Shown here: positions 17,418-23,291 of the stretch, one piece after another
Layout: each line of letters opens with the position of its first letter
Numbering within the stretch: position 1 is the stretch's first letter
NCBI GenBank assembly: GCA_002471225.1
Contig: DKPO01000039.1
Span: 73,042-96,332, forward strand
Source of the DNA: Porphyromonadaceae bacterium UBA7332
GTDB lineage: Bacteria; Bacteroidota; Bacteroidia; Bacteroidales; UBA7332
DNA length: 23,291 nt
Reading direction: 5' to 3'
The notes under the pieces: generated by a model
The model's database searches: none
Seen by the model: the letters and a program-made list of their open reading frames with translations, nothing else
What the model was told of the DNA's origin: nothing
Program-made: the position numbers and the translations under genes

Positions 17418-17451
17418 ATCGCTCAAAATCCCTTCCGCACTATGCTTTAGA

Positions 17452-17880
17452 TCACATCACATCAAAAGACTTATCAATTATACGATTTAATGAAAGCGGG
17501 GGCAATATATAATCCGACAGAACTGTACCTTTTGTTTTCTCAAATAATACGCCACGCAAAGCCCCATAATTCAAAGAGGCAAATTGAATTAACAATTGAG
17601 GAAAGAATACAATTAATCCATTTTCTCTACGTAATTGCGCTATAGATTCATCTGAAAAATGAAAAAAGCTACGCATATCAGCTTTCAAAATAATCTTGTC
17701 TCCATTGGTTGCCTTAACGACAATTATATTACATAATATCTGTTGTTCTTTATCATATGAAAATTGCAGCTCTGTCTGAAACTGCACATCATCACCGGGA
17801 GTTGGAAAACTTTCATTAAACATGGCAAATTGTTCCAGCTCCATCTTAACATATTTATAATAAATCTGTTCCATCATCAT
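17452..17880 (-). CDS. SecB-like chaperone of a toxin-antitoxin module
   Basis: A protein of 142 residues, the size of SecB. It shows SecB-like order: a strand pair at residues ~33-68 (VQFQTELQFSYD, then NIIVVKAT), RSFFHFSDESI (cf. the FxI turn of SecB), a long helix preceded by FPQLLIQFASLNYGALRG, and the C-terminal ILPPLSLNRII (125-135), which resembles the LPPVNFDALY ending of SecB. The start is one of three consecutive Met codons. It sits 4 nt after the antitoxin stop, third in a toxin / Xre / SecB-like order, so its likely job is to chaperone the antitoxin. Fold assignment is by eye and moderately sure. Confidence 0.55.
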   Translation of the reverse strand: MMMEQIYYKYVKMELEQFAMFNESFPTPGDDVQFQTELQFSYDKEQQILCNIIVVKATNGDKIILKADMRSFFHFSDESIAQLRRENGLIVFFPQLLIQFASLNYGALRGVLFEKTKGTVLSDYILPPLSLNRIIDKSFDVM

Positions 17881-17884
17881 ATTA

Positions 17885-18313
17885 TTATGCTATTTGTTCC
17901 ACATCAGCAAGATATTCATTAAATGAATTTCCTTTATCCGAATAAACTATACTTGAAGCTGAATCTATAAACTTCGCCATAGAACTTTTCGATACTGTTT
18001 GTTTCAATTCGTTCGGTGTTAATACAGAAATCAGTTCTTTATTCAATATCGTTTGCAACTTACATATTGTTTCTATAGTCATATTCTCTTTGCCTTTAAG
18101 CAACTTTGCTATATAGGGAGGTGTCACTCCCATTCTGAAAGCCAACTCTTTTTGAGAAATATTTAGTTGCTTCAAATAGAAATGAATGTTCAACGCAATA
18201 TCCTGGGATATTCGTATCCATTCCTTATTCTCCTTTCTAATACGCGCCTGTTCCAACTCTTCTTCAGAACGTGGCTTTGCGATCTTCGTTAGTTTATCTA
18301 AATTGAATCCCAT
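17885..18313 (-). CDS. Xre-family antitoxin (HigA-like), middle gene of a TAC-like module
   Basis: A protein of 142 residues. A charged N-terminal helix (RSEEELEQARIRKENKEWIR) leads into a classic Xre/Cro helix-turn-helix at ~50-94 (NISQKELAFRMGVTPPYIAK, then LLKGKENMTIETICKLQ). The C-terminal ~48 residues (95-142) are polar and look disordered. In known TAC modules such an extension is the chaperone-addiction segment bound by SecB-like proteins. The gene follows the toxin gene by 12 nt and precedes the SecB-like gene by 4 nt. It probably represses its own operon at the twin sites near 18882-18983. The DNA-binding call is firm; the antitoxin role rests on context. Confidence 0.8.
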   Translation of the reverse strand: MGFNLDKLTKIAKPRSEEELEQARIRKENKEWIRISQDIALNIHFYLKQLNISQKELAFRMGVTPPYIAKLLKGKENMTIETICKLQTILNKELISVLTPNELKQTVSKSSMAKFIDSASSIVYSDKGNSFNEYLADVEQIA

Positions 18314-18325
18314 ATCAAATCAATT

Positions 18326-18877
18326 TTATTCATTTTTCAGATCATCACCATCGATAATTCCGTTTTGTCTAAGCCAGGCTCTTACGTTATCAATATTCTG
18401 CAGAACATGATCTTTCAACCCTGGCGAATTCTGAATGGAGCTACCTAATTTCACTCCACCTCCGGTAATTAAATAGATATTATCATCCATTTTTATTGCA
18501 TAAATGCGAAGCAAAGATGGAGTACCCTGTCCATATGACTTCATCGGCTGATACTTAATTTCATATTTATATTTTCCATCTAAATATTGAAAATGAGAAT
18601 CAAAGTCCGGAGTTTTACCTTCTTGCGTATGTTCATATAATCTTTCAAACAACTCTTCCAATGCTGCGGCCTCATCCAATACTTGACGAGCTGCTTTAAA
18701 TGGTTCATCTATTTCTTTCCAAACATGAGCCCGTAAAGATTCTCGATTATTTTCCAGGAAAGTCAACAGCTGACTGATATCATTCCACTCAGACATAAGT
18801 CTGTCAAATTCATTTTGCTCCTGTCCATCATATCGTATACTATAAATATAAGGTTCAAATAATGCGATTATCTCCAC
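18326..18877 (-). CDS. Putative RelE/HigB-like toxin
   Basis: A protein of 183 residues, larger than a minimal RelE (~90-110). The first ~85 residues are helical and acidic. The C-terminal part (120-165) looks like the RelE/HigB beta-sheet core: PSLLRIYAIKMDDNIYLITG, then GGVKLGSSIQ with a basic Lys143, then a helix. It is the first gene of a tightly packed operon with an Xre regulator and a SecB-like protein, the toxin-first order seen in HigBA-type systems. It would presumably cleave mRNA at the ribosome if it is a HigB. The toxin call rests mostly on context and weak motif resemblance. Confidence 0.5.
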   Translation of the reverse strand: MEIIALFEPYIYSIRYDGQEQNEFDRLMSEWNDISQLLTFLENNRESLRAHVWKEIDEPFKAARQVLDEAAALEELFERLYEHTQEGKTPDFDSHFQYLDGKYKYEIKYQPMKSYGQGTPSLLRIYAIKMDDNIYLITGGGVKLGSSIQNSPGLKDHVLQNIDNVRAWLRQNGIIDGDDLKNE

Positions 18878-18881
18878 GGCA

Positions 18882-18896
18882 ATTAACTTTTAGGTT
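18882..18896 (-). promoter_or_regulatory. Operator copy 1 of the TAC-like module
   Basis: ATTAACTTTTAGGTT lies 5 nt upstream of the toxin ATG. It is the exact reverse complement of the 15 bp at 18969-18983. The half-site itself is partly palindromic (AAC...GTT), as usual for Xre-type operators. Confidence 0.6.
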
Positions 18897-18919
18897 TACA
18901 TTAGCAATAAAAACAAATG

Positions 18920-18950
18920 CAAATATATTATCATATAAACAATAAATCAA
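18920..18950 (-). promoter_or_regulatory. Promoter of the toxin-antitoxin-chaperone operon
   Basis: The minus strand reads TATATTTG at 18927-18920 (an exact TAnnTTTG), with TTG at 18950-18948, 20 nt further upstream. Transcription would start near 18913, giving a leader of ~36 nt. The two copies of the 15-bp operator flank this promoter. Confidence 0.6.
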
Positions 18951-18968
18951 GCAATTAGTTTTACAATT

Positions 18969-18983
18969 AACCTAAAAGTTAAT
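18969..18983 (-). promoter_or_regulatory. Operator copy 2 of the TAC-like module
   Basis: AACCTAAAAGTTAAT on the plus strand is the perfect inverted copy of the site at 18882-18896, 72 bp away. It lies upstream of the promoter, so a repressor bound at both sites would enclose it. Confidence 0.6.
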
Positions 18984-19141
18984 CGTAAAAAAGAACAACC
19001 AGGAGTTTCTATATATTTTACTGACACAACTCAAACCTCTTACCGTAACCCTGAAATTCCATAGGTATAAATAATTTATTCCACGGTCAATTTAATTTCC
19101 GATACAGGCTTAATAATTATTTTTCAATGATAAGTAAAAAT

Positions 19142-19223
19142 TGCGATGTACATCGCACTAAATTGCGGAGTAGGTCGCATAAAAGTGCGAAGTACATCGC
19201 ATTTTTGTGCGACCTACGTTTAA
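19142..19223. repeat. Array of four 16-bp palindromes with exact 22-bp period
   Basis: Units start at 19142, 19164, 19186 and 19208. Unit 1 is a perfect palindrome (TGCGATGTACATCGCA). Units 2 and 3 are near-palindromes (TGCGGAGTAGGTCGCA and TGCGAAGTACATCGCA). Unit 4 keeps only the left half (TGCGACCTAC). Six-base A/T-rich linkers separate them. Units 1 and 3, and units 2 and 4, can also pair with each other. The 376-base gap between the toxin operator (18983) and the next gene (19360) holds nothing else I can name. Confidence 0.75.
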
Positions 19224-19359
19224 CAAATTAATATAGGTTAGAAAAGATTTATTTATACCGTCAGAAATATTACTTAACCTTGAATATAAATTAGTTACGA
19301 GCAGAGAAATTCCGCTTCATCCATAATAGTTCAACTCCATCGATAAGTATATCCAACTA

Positions 19360-20445
19360 TTAGTCAAATGGATTTACAATCACTAAAAAAGGATTAGATT
19401 CTTCATTTTCGTTGTTAATTGTTAATCCCGAATCTAACATTTCTGTTTCTGAATTAAATTCATATGGCTGATAAGAGAAAATCAAATCATTTCCTATAGC
19501 ACCAATAGCTTTATTCTTCATTTCCGGGAAATTAGGAAGAAAGGATGCAGTAACAATAGACTTTCCATTTTTATATTTAACAAAATATCTTTTGTCCTTA
19601 AGATACGAAAAAAAGATATTTTCATCATCAACCACAACATCTGATATCCAACTAACATATTTATCATTTTGCATACTCATACAATCAGGATTTCGCTTAT
19701 AATCATCACCAAACTCCTTGTTGTTTATAAACAATCCATTAAAATCTATAATTATTTGTGGATTTATTTCTCCATTTTTGATGTCTACACTATAAATCGT
19801 ATCGGAGAATGGCCAGGAAAATACTTTTTCTTTTAATTGCTCATAACCAAGATAAGCTATATCTTTAACATGCTCATCTTTTTTTATGACACCGGTTAAG
19901 AGGCCATCATTTGATAAAAAACTTAATGTCCAATCAGATCGTTTCGAATGATTCGGGTCTAGTAAAAGAACCCCATTGTCGCAGGGCAAAAATGAAAATA
20001 TGGGATTACTTAAACTATACATATCTTTATAATACTCTCCGTTAAGACTGTACGCTTTAATTTTTCTATAATTATCAATCACTAATAGAGTGTCATTCTT
20101 TACTTGTATATCTGAACAAAAAATGATATCTCCCGGACCCCGACCTACATTTAATTTTGAAAGAAATTTCCCGTCCTTATCAAAGATAAAAGGAACTGGA
20201 TTTCCCATGCATAAAACAAATATTCTATCTTTTCCAAAAACAACTTTAGTTAAATCGTTTAGAGCTGATTCTTCAGTTAATTCAAGATTAATTATTTTAT
20301 AATCGGTAAATGCTGGTTCTAATGAAATATTATTAACGTCAATGTTTATTTCCTTTACTTCTGTTGTTCTAGTTTCATTACAGGAAACTAATAAGATAGT
20401 CAATAACATATATATATATATCATAAGATCATTTTTTTGGAGCAT
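19360..20445 (-). CDS. 6-bladed beta-propeller lipoprotein (second cassette)
   Basis: A protein of 361 residues with a lipoprotein signal ending at LLVSC (Cys22). The body is strand-rich with repeated blade signatures (IFDKDGKFLSKLNVGRGPGD, TLLVIDNYRKIKAYSLNGEY) and the G-x-GPG/N turn typical of Bacteroidales 6-bladed propellers (DUF5128-like). It is expected on the outer or inner membrane facing the periplasm or surface. It follows the frameshifted NVEAL gene by 38 nt and is paralogous in layout to the protein at 21024-22013, though the two are quite diverged. Its ATG lies inside a perfect hairpin; an in-frame ATG at 20424 is an alternative. The partner or ligand is unknown. Confidence 0.8.
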   Translation of the reverse strand: MLQKNDLMIYIYMLLTILLVSCNETRTTEVKEINIDVNNISLEPAFTDYKIINLELTEESALNDLTKVVFGKDRIFVLCMGNPVPFIFDKDGKFLSKLNVGRGPGDIIFCSDIQVKNDTLLVIDNYRKIKAYSLNGEYYKDMYSLSNPIFSFLPCDNGVLLLDPNHSKRSDWTLSFLSNDGLLTGVIKKDEHVKDIAYLGYEQLKEKVFSWPFSDTIYSVDIKNGEINPQIIIDFNGLFINNKEFGDDYKRNPDCMSMQNDKYVSWISDVVVDDENIFFSYLKDKRYFVKYKNGKSIVTASFLPNFPEMKNKAIGAIGNDLIFSYQPYEFNSETEMLDSGLTINNENEESNPFLVIVNPFD

Positions 20446-20468
20446 AGAAAGATAGCTCTTTCTATGCT
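20441..20468 (-). promoter_or_regulatory. Hairpin covering the propeller start codon (second cassette)
   Basis: A perfect 12-bp stem (AGCATAGAAAGA pairing with TCTTTCTATGCT) has a 4-nt loop. The ATG at 20445 sits in the 3' arm on the mRNA. No U-run follows, so it is not a normal terminator. It could reduce translation or mark an RNA-processing site between peptide and propeller genes. Confidence 0.6.
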
Positions 20469-20483
20469 TTGGTAATATTGAAT

Positions 20484-20760
20484 TTATAGATTTGTAATAA
20501 TCGTAGAAGATTTACATGTACAATTCATATCTTCTTCTACACAATGTATGTATACACATGGCCCTGAGACAGGATAATACCTTCTGCCTCTAGTAAAACA
20601 ACTTGCCTCTGTGCAACCAGATCTACCCTCGCCAAAGCCTCACATTAGCCAAAGCCAAATCAGAAAGTTTTACTTCACTATTATTAGGGATATAATTGTA
20701 TCCTGAAAGCAACGTTACAGCCGTACAAGCAGCTGCGAAAAGAACTTTTTTAGTTTTCAT
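20484..20760 (-). pseudogene. NVEAL-type peptide gene, frameshifted
   Basis: The ATG at 20760 opens a leader very like that of the intact peptide (MKTKKVLFAAACTAVTLLSG, then SEVKLSDLALANV), but the frame then hits TAG at 20623-20625, giving only 45 residues. Shifting frame right after NV restores a Cys-rich tail with six Cys (GEGRSGCTEASC, PCVYIHC, NCTC) that ends at TAA 20484-20486. The full length would be near that of the intact 90-aa peptide. Compared with the intact gene, about 1 nt is missing before the GAG of NVEAL and about 7 nt near GGCGAG. The tail differs from the intact peptide, so the gene probably once made a different product. Confidence 0.75.
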
Positions 20761-20812
20761 AAAATATTAGGGTTAAGTATTTATACTATTTCATATTACG
20801 AATATTTAGACG

Positions 20813-20833
20813 TTTTGTGTATTGCACACAAAA
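20813..20833 (-). promoter_or_regulatory. Leader hairpin upstream of the NVEAL gene
   Basis: TTTTGTGT and ACACAAAA flank a 5-nt loop: a perfect 8-bp inverted repeat just after the remnant stop codon. The sister copy in the first cassette keeps it with one mismatch and a one-base longer loop. It may be the remnant's old terminator or part of a leader structure. Confidence 0.4.
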
Positions 20834-20841
20834 ATTCCAGG

Positions 20842-20955
20842 TTAATTCGATTCTCGTCCAATCCAATGATTAATCTGTTCCGATAATTCCCTTTTACTAT
20901 CCTTCTTACATGAGAAAAGGCAAAACAGGAATACCGACGGTAATACTTTTTTCAT
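20842..20955 (-). pseudogene. Truncated lipoprotein remnant, 37 aa (second cassette)
   Basis: An open ATG-to-TAA reading frame encodes a lipoprotein signal (MKKVLPSVFLFCLFSC, Cys16) followed by KKDSKREL and INHWIGRESN. The end resembles the first residues of Bacteroidales lipoproteins that begin with a helix like EWQGKEI and continue into a thioredoxin/TlpA-like domain; here everything after IGRE is gone. The truncation point is shared with the decayed copy at ~22462-22575, so it is older than the duplication. A short secreted lipopeptide could still be made. Family recall is not verified. Confidence 0.5.
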
Positions 20956-21023
20956 TTGAGTCGATACTTATTTTTAATTAAATACTTGGTCAAATACAGC
21001 ATTAGCTATTCTTACCACAGAAC

Positions 21024-22013
21024 TTAGGTTGCTGAATCAAGAAACCTATAGTTTGCCTCGAATAAGTAATTATCATTTAAGGGAGAATAAAATATAAATT
21101 TCTCATTAGTCTGATCGACTACCATATGAGTTACGAACCTGTTAAGTCTTATTTCTTTTTCAAAGGCTCCTAGATGAGAGAAGACCAAAATAGAAGTTTC
21201 TCCATTTATCGTTCCAATCTCTTCATCTACTTCAATATTCTTCTGATTCAGAATATACATTTTCGAATTAACACATACCATATCGTTGTAATATACTTTC
21301 CCAGAGTTATTTATTTGGGGTTTCGAAGAAGTAATTTCTTTTGATAACGTATACGTTTTACTCAAAGAATCCCGATCATATACATATATCAGATCCGAAT
21401 ACATAAAAGATACAAACAATTGATTCTCCACCATCTCGTAATTAAATTCCTTTAAATCATTTCTATCTCCGGACAATTCAAACAAAAGAGAGTCACTAAT
21501 AGCACCAGTGCAAATGTTCGTGAAATACAATATTGAACTTTGAGGGGTATATTGTATAAATGAGTACATTGAATCAGTCAAACTTTTTATTGATGACATT
21601 AAATAGTCATTCTTTATTCGAATCTGTGATTCGACATTTAACAATGAGTCGAAAAAAAGCATATTATTTTTCGATTTATCAACAATGCAGATTCTATCTG
21701 AATTACGAACGAATTCAGGATATGTGAATTCATTAGGACCATTTCCTATTTTACCAAATTCACGGATAGAAGAATAATTTTTGGATTGCAGAAGTTGATA
21801 TTTATGTTCGCCCGAAGTATTTTTAATTATTAATATTGAATCTTGAATATACAAATCATCGACATTACTAATAAATGGAACTTTTACCGAGTCTGTCTCT
21901 AAATATTCAAAGTCAGATATTGTAATGTATTCCTTCTGAACTATCCTTTCAGAGCTACGTTGCTGGCAAGATAAACATAATACTAAATAAATTAAAAAAT
22001 ATACTACTCTCAT
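21024..22013 (-). CDS. 6-bladed beta-propeller lipoprotein (first cassette)
   Basis: A protein of 329 residues. The signal peptide ends at LCLSC (Cys16). The body shows propeller blades such as SIREFGKIGNGPNEFTYPEF (the G-x-GP turn) and DRICIVDKSKNNMLFFDSLL, matching the Bacteroidales 6-bladed propeller family (DUF5128-like). It follows the intact NVEAL peptide gene by 91 nt with a hairpin between them. The protein presumably sits at the cell envelope and may bind or display the peptide, but that is inference from the repeated pairing. It is shorter than, and clearly diverged from, its counterpart at 19360-20445. Confidence 0.82.
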   Translation of the reverse strand: MRVVYFLIYLVLCLSCQQRSSERIVQKEYITISDFEYLETDSVKVPFISNVDDLYIQDSILIIKNTSGEHKYQLLQSKNYSSIREFGKIGNGPNEFTYPEFVRNSDRICIVDKSKNNMLFFDSLLNVESQIRIKNDYLMSSIKSLTDSMYSFIQYTPQSSILYFTNICTGAISDSLLFELSGDRNDLKEFNYEMVENQLFVSFMYSDLIYVYDRDSLSKTYTLSKEITSSKPQINNSGKVYYNDMVCVNSKMYILNQKNIEVDEEIGTINGETSILVFSHLGAFEKEIRLNRFVTHMVVDQTNEKFIFYSPLNDNYLFEANYRFLDSAT

Positions 22014-22077
22014 AAATTGATTTATTTATAAATGATTTACAGAAAAAACAATTGATATTGGGTCTATGCTTATTAAT

Positions 22078-22097
22078 GCACGGCTCAAAGGCCGTGC
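22078..22097 (-). promoter_or_regulatory. Intercistronic hairpin between NVEAL and propeller genes (first cassette)
   Basis: A GC-rich 7-bp stem (GCACGGC pairing with GCCGTGC) with a 6-nt loop begins 7 nt after the peptide stop. It is followed by AT-rich but not U-run sequence. It could stabilise the peptide mRNA or act as a partial terminator, lowering propeller expression relative to the peptide. Confidence 0.55.
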
Positions 22098-22104
22098 TAA
22101 TTAA

Positions 22105-22377
22105 TTAAATGCAAGTACCTTCGGGACTATAACCTGATCTTAGATTATAACAACAATCATAAAATTCTCTTTGACCACCCCAAATAGAGCTTGTTTTCCA
22201 CGACTTGTACCCATTTACATTTCGGCAATCTCCACCCTCTCCACTCGCCAATGCCTCTACATTAGCTAAAGCCAAATCAGAAAGTTTTACTTCACTATTA
22301 TTTTGAACATAATTGTACCCTGAAAGCAATGTTACTGCCGCAAAAGCAGCTGCGATAAGAACTTTTTTAGTTTTCAT
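22105..22377 (-). CDS. NVEAL-type secreted Cys-rich peptide
   Basis: A protein of 90 residues. A signal-like N-terminus (MKTKKVLIAAAFAAVTLLSG) is followed by SEVKLSDLALANVEALASGE, the signature that names the NVEAL family of Bacteroidales. The C-terminal ~40 residues form a small core with Cys51, Cys75, Cys76 and Cys89 and many Gly, Trp and Tyr. The signature ending in ALASGEGG resembles a double-glycine leader cleavage site, with the Cys-rich core after Gly49. Known members are of unknown function and often sit beside 6-bladed propeller lipoproteins, as here. The gene heads an apparent operon with the propeller gene. Family call is fairly sure; processing is inferred. Confidence 0.82.
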   Translation of the reverse strand: MKTKKVLIAAAFAAVTLLSGYNYVQNNSEVKLSDLALANVEALASGEGGDCRNVNGYKSWKTSSIWGGQREFYDCCYNLRSGYSPEGTCI

Positions 22378-22600
22378 AAAATATTAGGGTTAAGTATTTA
22401 TACTATTTCATATTACGAATATTTAGACGTGTTGTGTTATTGCACACAAAAATTCCAGGTTAATTCGATTCTCGTCCAATCCAATGATTAATCTGCTCCG
22501 ATAATTCCCTTTTACTATCCTTCTTACATGAGAGATGGTAAAACAGGAATACCAACTATAATATTTTTTTGATTTGAATCGATACATTATTCTATTTTTA
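22237..22600 (-). repeat. Direct repeat, copy 1 (head of first cassette)
   Basis: Counterpart of ~20625-20977. It includes a more decayed copy of the lipoprotein remnant (about 22462-22575): the ATG has become ATC, there is an early TAG, and the signal Cys codon TGC is now TAC, while the GRESN-TAA end is retained. No transposase or terminal inverted repeats flank it. Confidence 0.85.
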
Positions 22601-22930
22601 AGTCAACAGCATCGTTTTTCATCTCCATGGTACATTATAGAATATCCTATCTCTCGCCCCTGCTATTCTTCAATAATCACATCGCAAATAAAGTGATTAT
22701 TTTTTAATTATAGAATTATTTACAAATAAACACTACAAACACAATATACCACATCATGCCATTTACAGAAATATGTAAATACATTTCCACTTCCCCATTC
22801 AGATCATACTCTTTACTTCCAACTCCTTTAAAGGCTATAAAAGAACAATTATATTTAATACGACTGTTCTCTTATTATATCATATAGCAAATCGTTCCAG
22901 TTATCATTTCTCACAAAACTTATTTGAGCA
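22601..22930. other. Gene-free AT-rich stretch
   Basis: About 330 bases between the duplicated cassette and the small membrane protein gene. I see no ORF of note, no exact promoter motif and no strong hairpin. It may hold the upstream control region of the cassettes, but nothing specific is visible. Confidence 0.4.
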
Positions 22931-23242
22931 TTAAAATAAATGACGATATAATGTAAAACTTAGAACGATAAATAAATTATTTATCAACAAAACAACAAAG
23001 CTCCAAAAAGAATATCTGTTCATTTTAAACTGATCTTTAAAACAGAAAATAACAGAAAAAATAAAAAGCACGACCTGAAAGATTATTAACGGTATTGTAA
23101 ATAGCTCTTGCAGCATTTCAATCAATATAAAGTCCGACTTTACAATATAAGTATTCATGTACAAAAAGCAGAAATACCCCACTGTACTTATACTCACAAA
23201 GAAAAGCGTTTTACTCGTTAACTTACCAAATATAGTATTCAT
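22931..23242 (-). CDS. Small membrane protein, 103 aa
   Basis: Three hydrophobic segments (residues ~11-34, 48-68 and 78-100) with short polar loops and a Lys/Phe-rich turn (CFKDQFKMNRYSFWSF). There is no lipobox or catalytic motif. It is transcribed in the same direction as the NVEAL cassettes but separated from them by over 500 bases. I do not recognise the family. An accessory role in the cassette, for example immunity or export, is possible but unsupported. The start codon ATG at 23242 is the only in-frame choice near the window edge. Confidence 0.55.
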   Translation of the reverse strand: MNTIFGKLTSKTLFFVSISTVGYFCFLYMNTYIVKSDFILIEMLQELFTIPLIIFQVVLFIFSVIFCFKDQFKMNRYSFWSFVVLLINNLFIVLSFTLYRHLF

Positions 23243-23291
23243 AGATTGTACATATAAAATTATTTCTCACACTTACTTACTAAATTCAAAT

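Larger units (their letters stand above)
20625..20977 (-). repeat. Direct repeat, copy 2 (head of second cassette)
   Basis: It covers the lipoprotein remnant, the leader DNA and the peptide N-terminus, and is nearly identical to ~22237-22600. In the non-coding part upstream of the peptide ATG (about 145 bp) I count only three differences. Differences are more frequent in the peptide leader and at the far end. Boundaries are approximate. Confidence 0.85.

Noticed and set aside
19142..19223. Possible CRISPR array
   Set aside because: Units are 16-bp palindromes with 6-bp linkers; the spacing is too short for spacers and no cas genes are near.
20623..20760. 45-aa product as a functional short peptide
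   Set aside because: The frame ends in residues unlike the family and the Cys-rich tail is preserved in another frame, so loss of frame is the simpler reading.
20625..22600. Direct repeats as the ends of an insertion sequence or composite transposon
   Set aside because: The DNA between them encodes a propeller lipoprotein and an NVEAL core. There is no transposase, terminal inverted repeat or target duplication. Tandem gene duplication explains it better.

Overview
The window is chromosomal DNA from a low-GC member of the Bacteroidota, most likely order Bacteroidales. Three things point there: lipoproteins with short SPII signals, several matches to the Bacteroidota -7 promoter motif TAnnTTTG, and families typical of the order (NVEAL peptides, 6-bladed beta-propeller lipoproteins, a DUF6057-like protein, an AraC regulator with a membrane N-terminus). 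The genus cannot be fixed from the sequence; a Dysgonomonas or Parabacteroides relative is only a guess. No rRNA, tRNA, CRISPR array or transposase was seen.

Left third (1-9.9 kb), housekeeping and envelope. An MsbA-type ABC exporter and a 141-aa gene of unknown function, which has an unusually strong Shine-Dalgarno, run leftwards. A zinc metallopeptidase lipoprotein diverges from them. A tiny acidic ORF ending in a clear terminator follows. Next comes a four-gene efflux operon (TolC-like channel, HlyD-like adaptor, two ABC-2 permeases) with no ATPase gene in it.

Middle (10-17.4 kb). A CxxCH-containing TolB-propeller lipoprotein is paired with a polytopic DUF6057-like membrane protein. Facing them are a membrane-bound AraC-type regulator and an RssA-like patatin. 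Two small genes of unknown function and a Cys-rich DUF1847 protein follow.

Right part (17.4-23.3 kb), accessory. Two systems stand out, both on the minus strand. The first is a three-gene cassette of RelE/HigB-like toxin, Xre-type antitoxin and SecB-like chaperone. It looks like a toxin-antitoxin-chaperone (TAC) module, with a promoter lying between two inverted copies of a 15-bp operator. The second is a tandemly duplicated cassette, each copy consisting of a truncated lipoprotein remnant, an NVEAL-type Cys-rich secreted peptide and a 6-bladed beta-propeller lipoprotein. About 350 bp at the head of each cassette is nearly identical. One peptide gene is intact and the other is frameshifted. 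Each cassette has a hairpin between peptide gene and propeller gene. Between the two systems lies a four-unit array of 16-bp palindromes with an exact 22-bp period.
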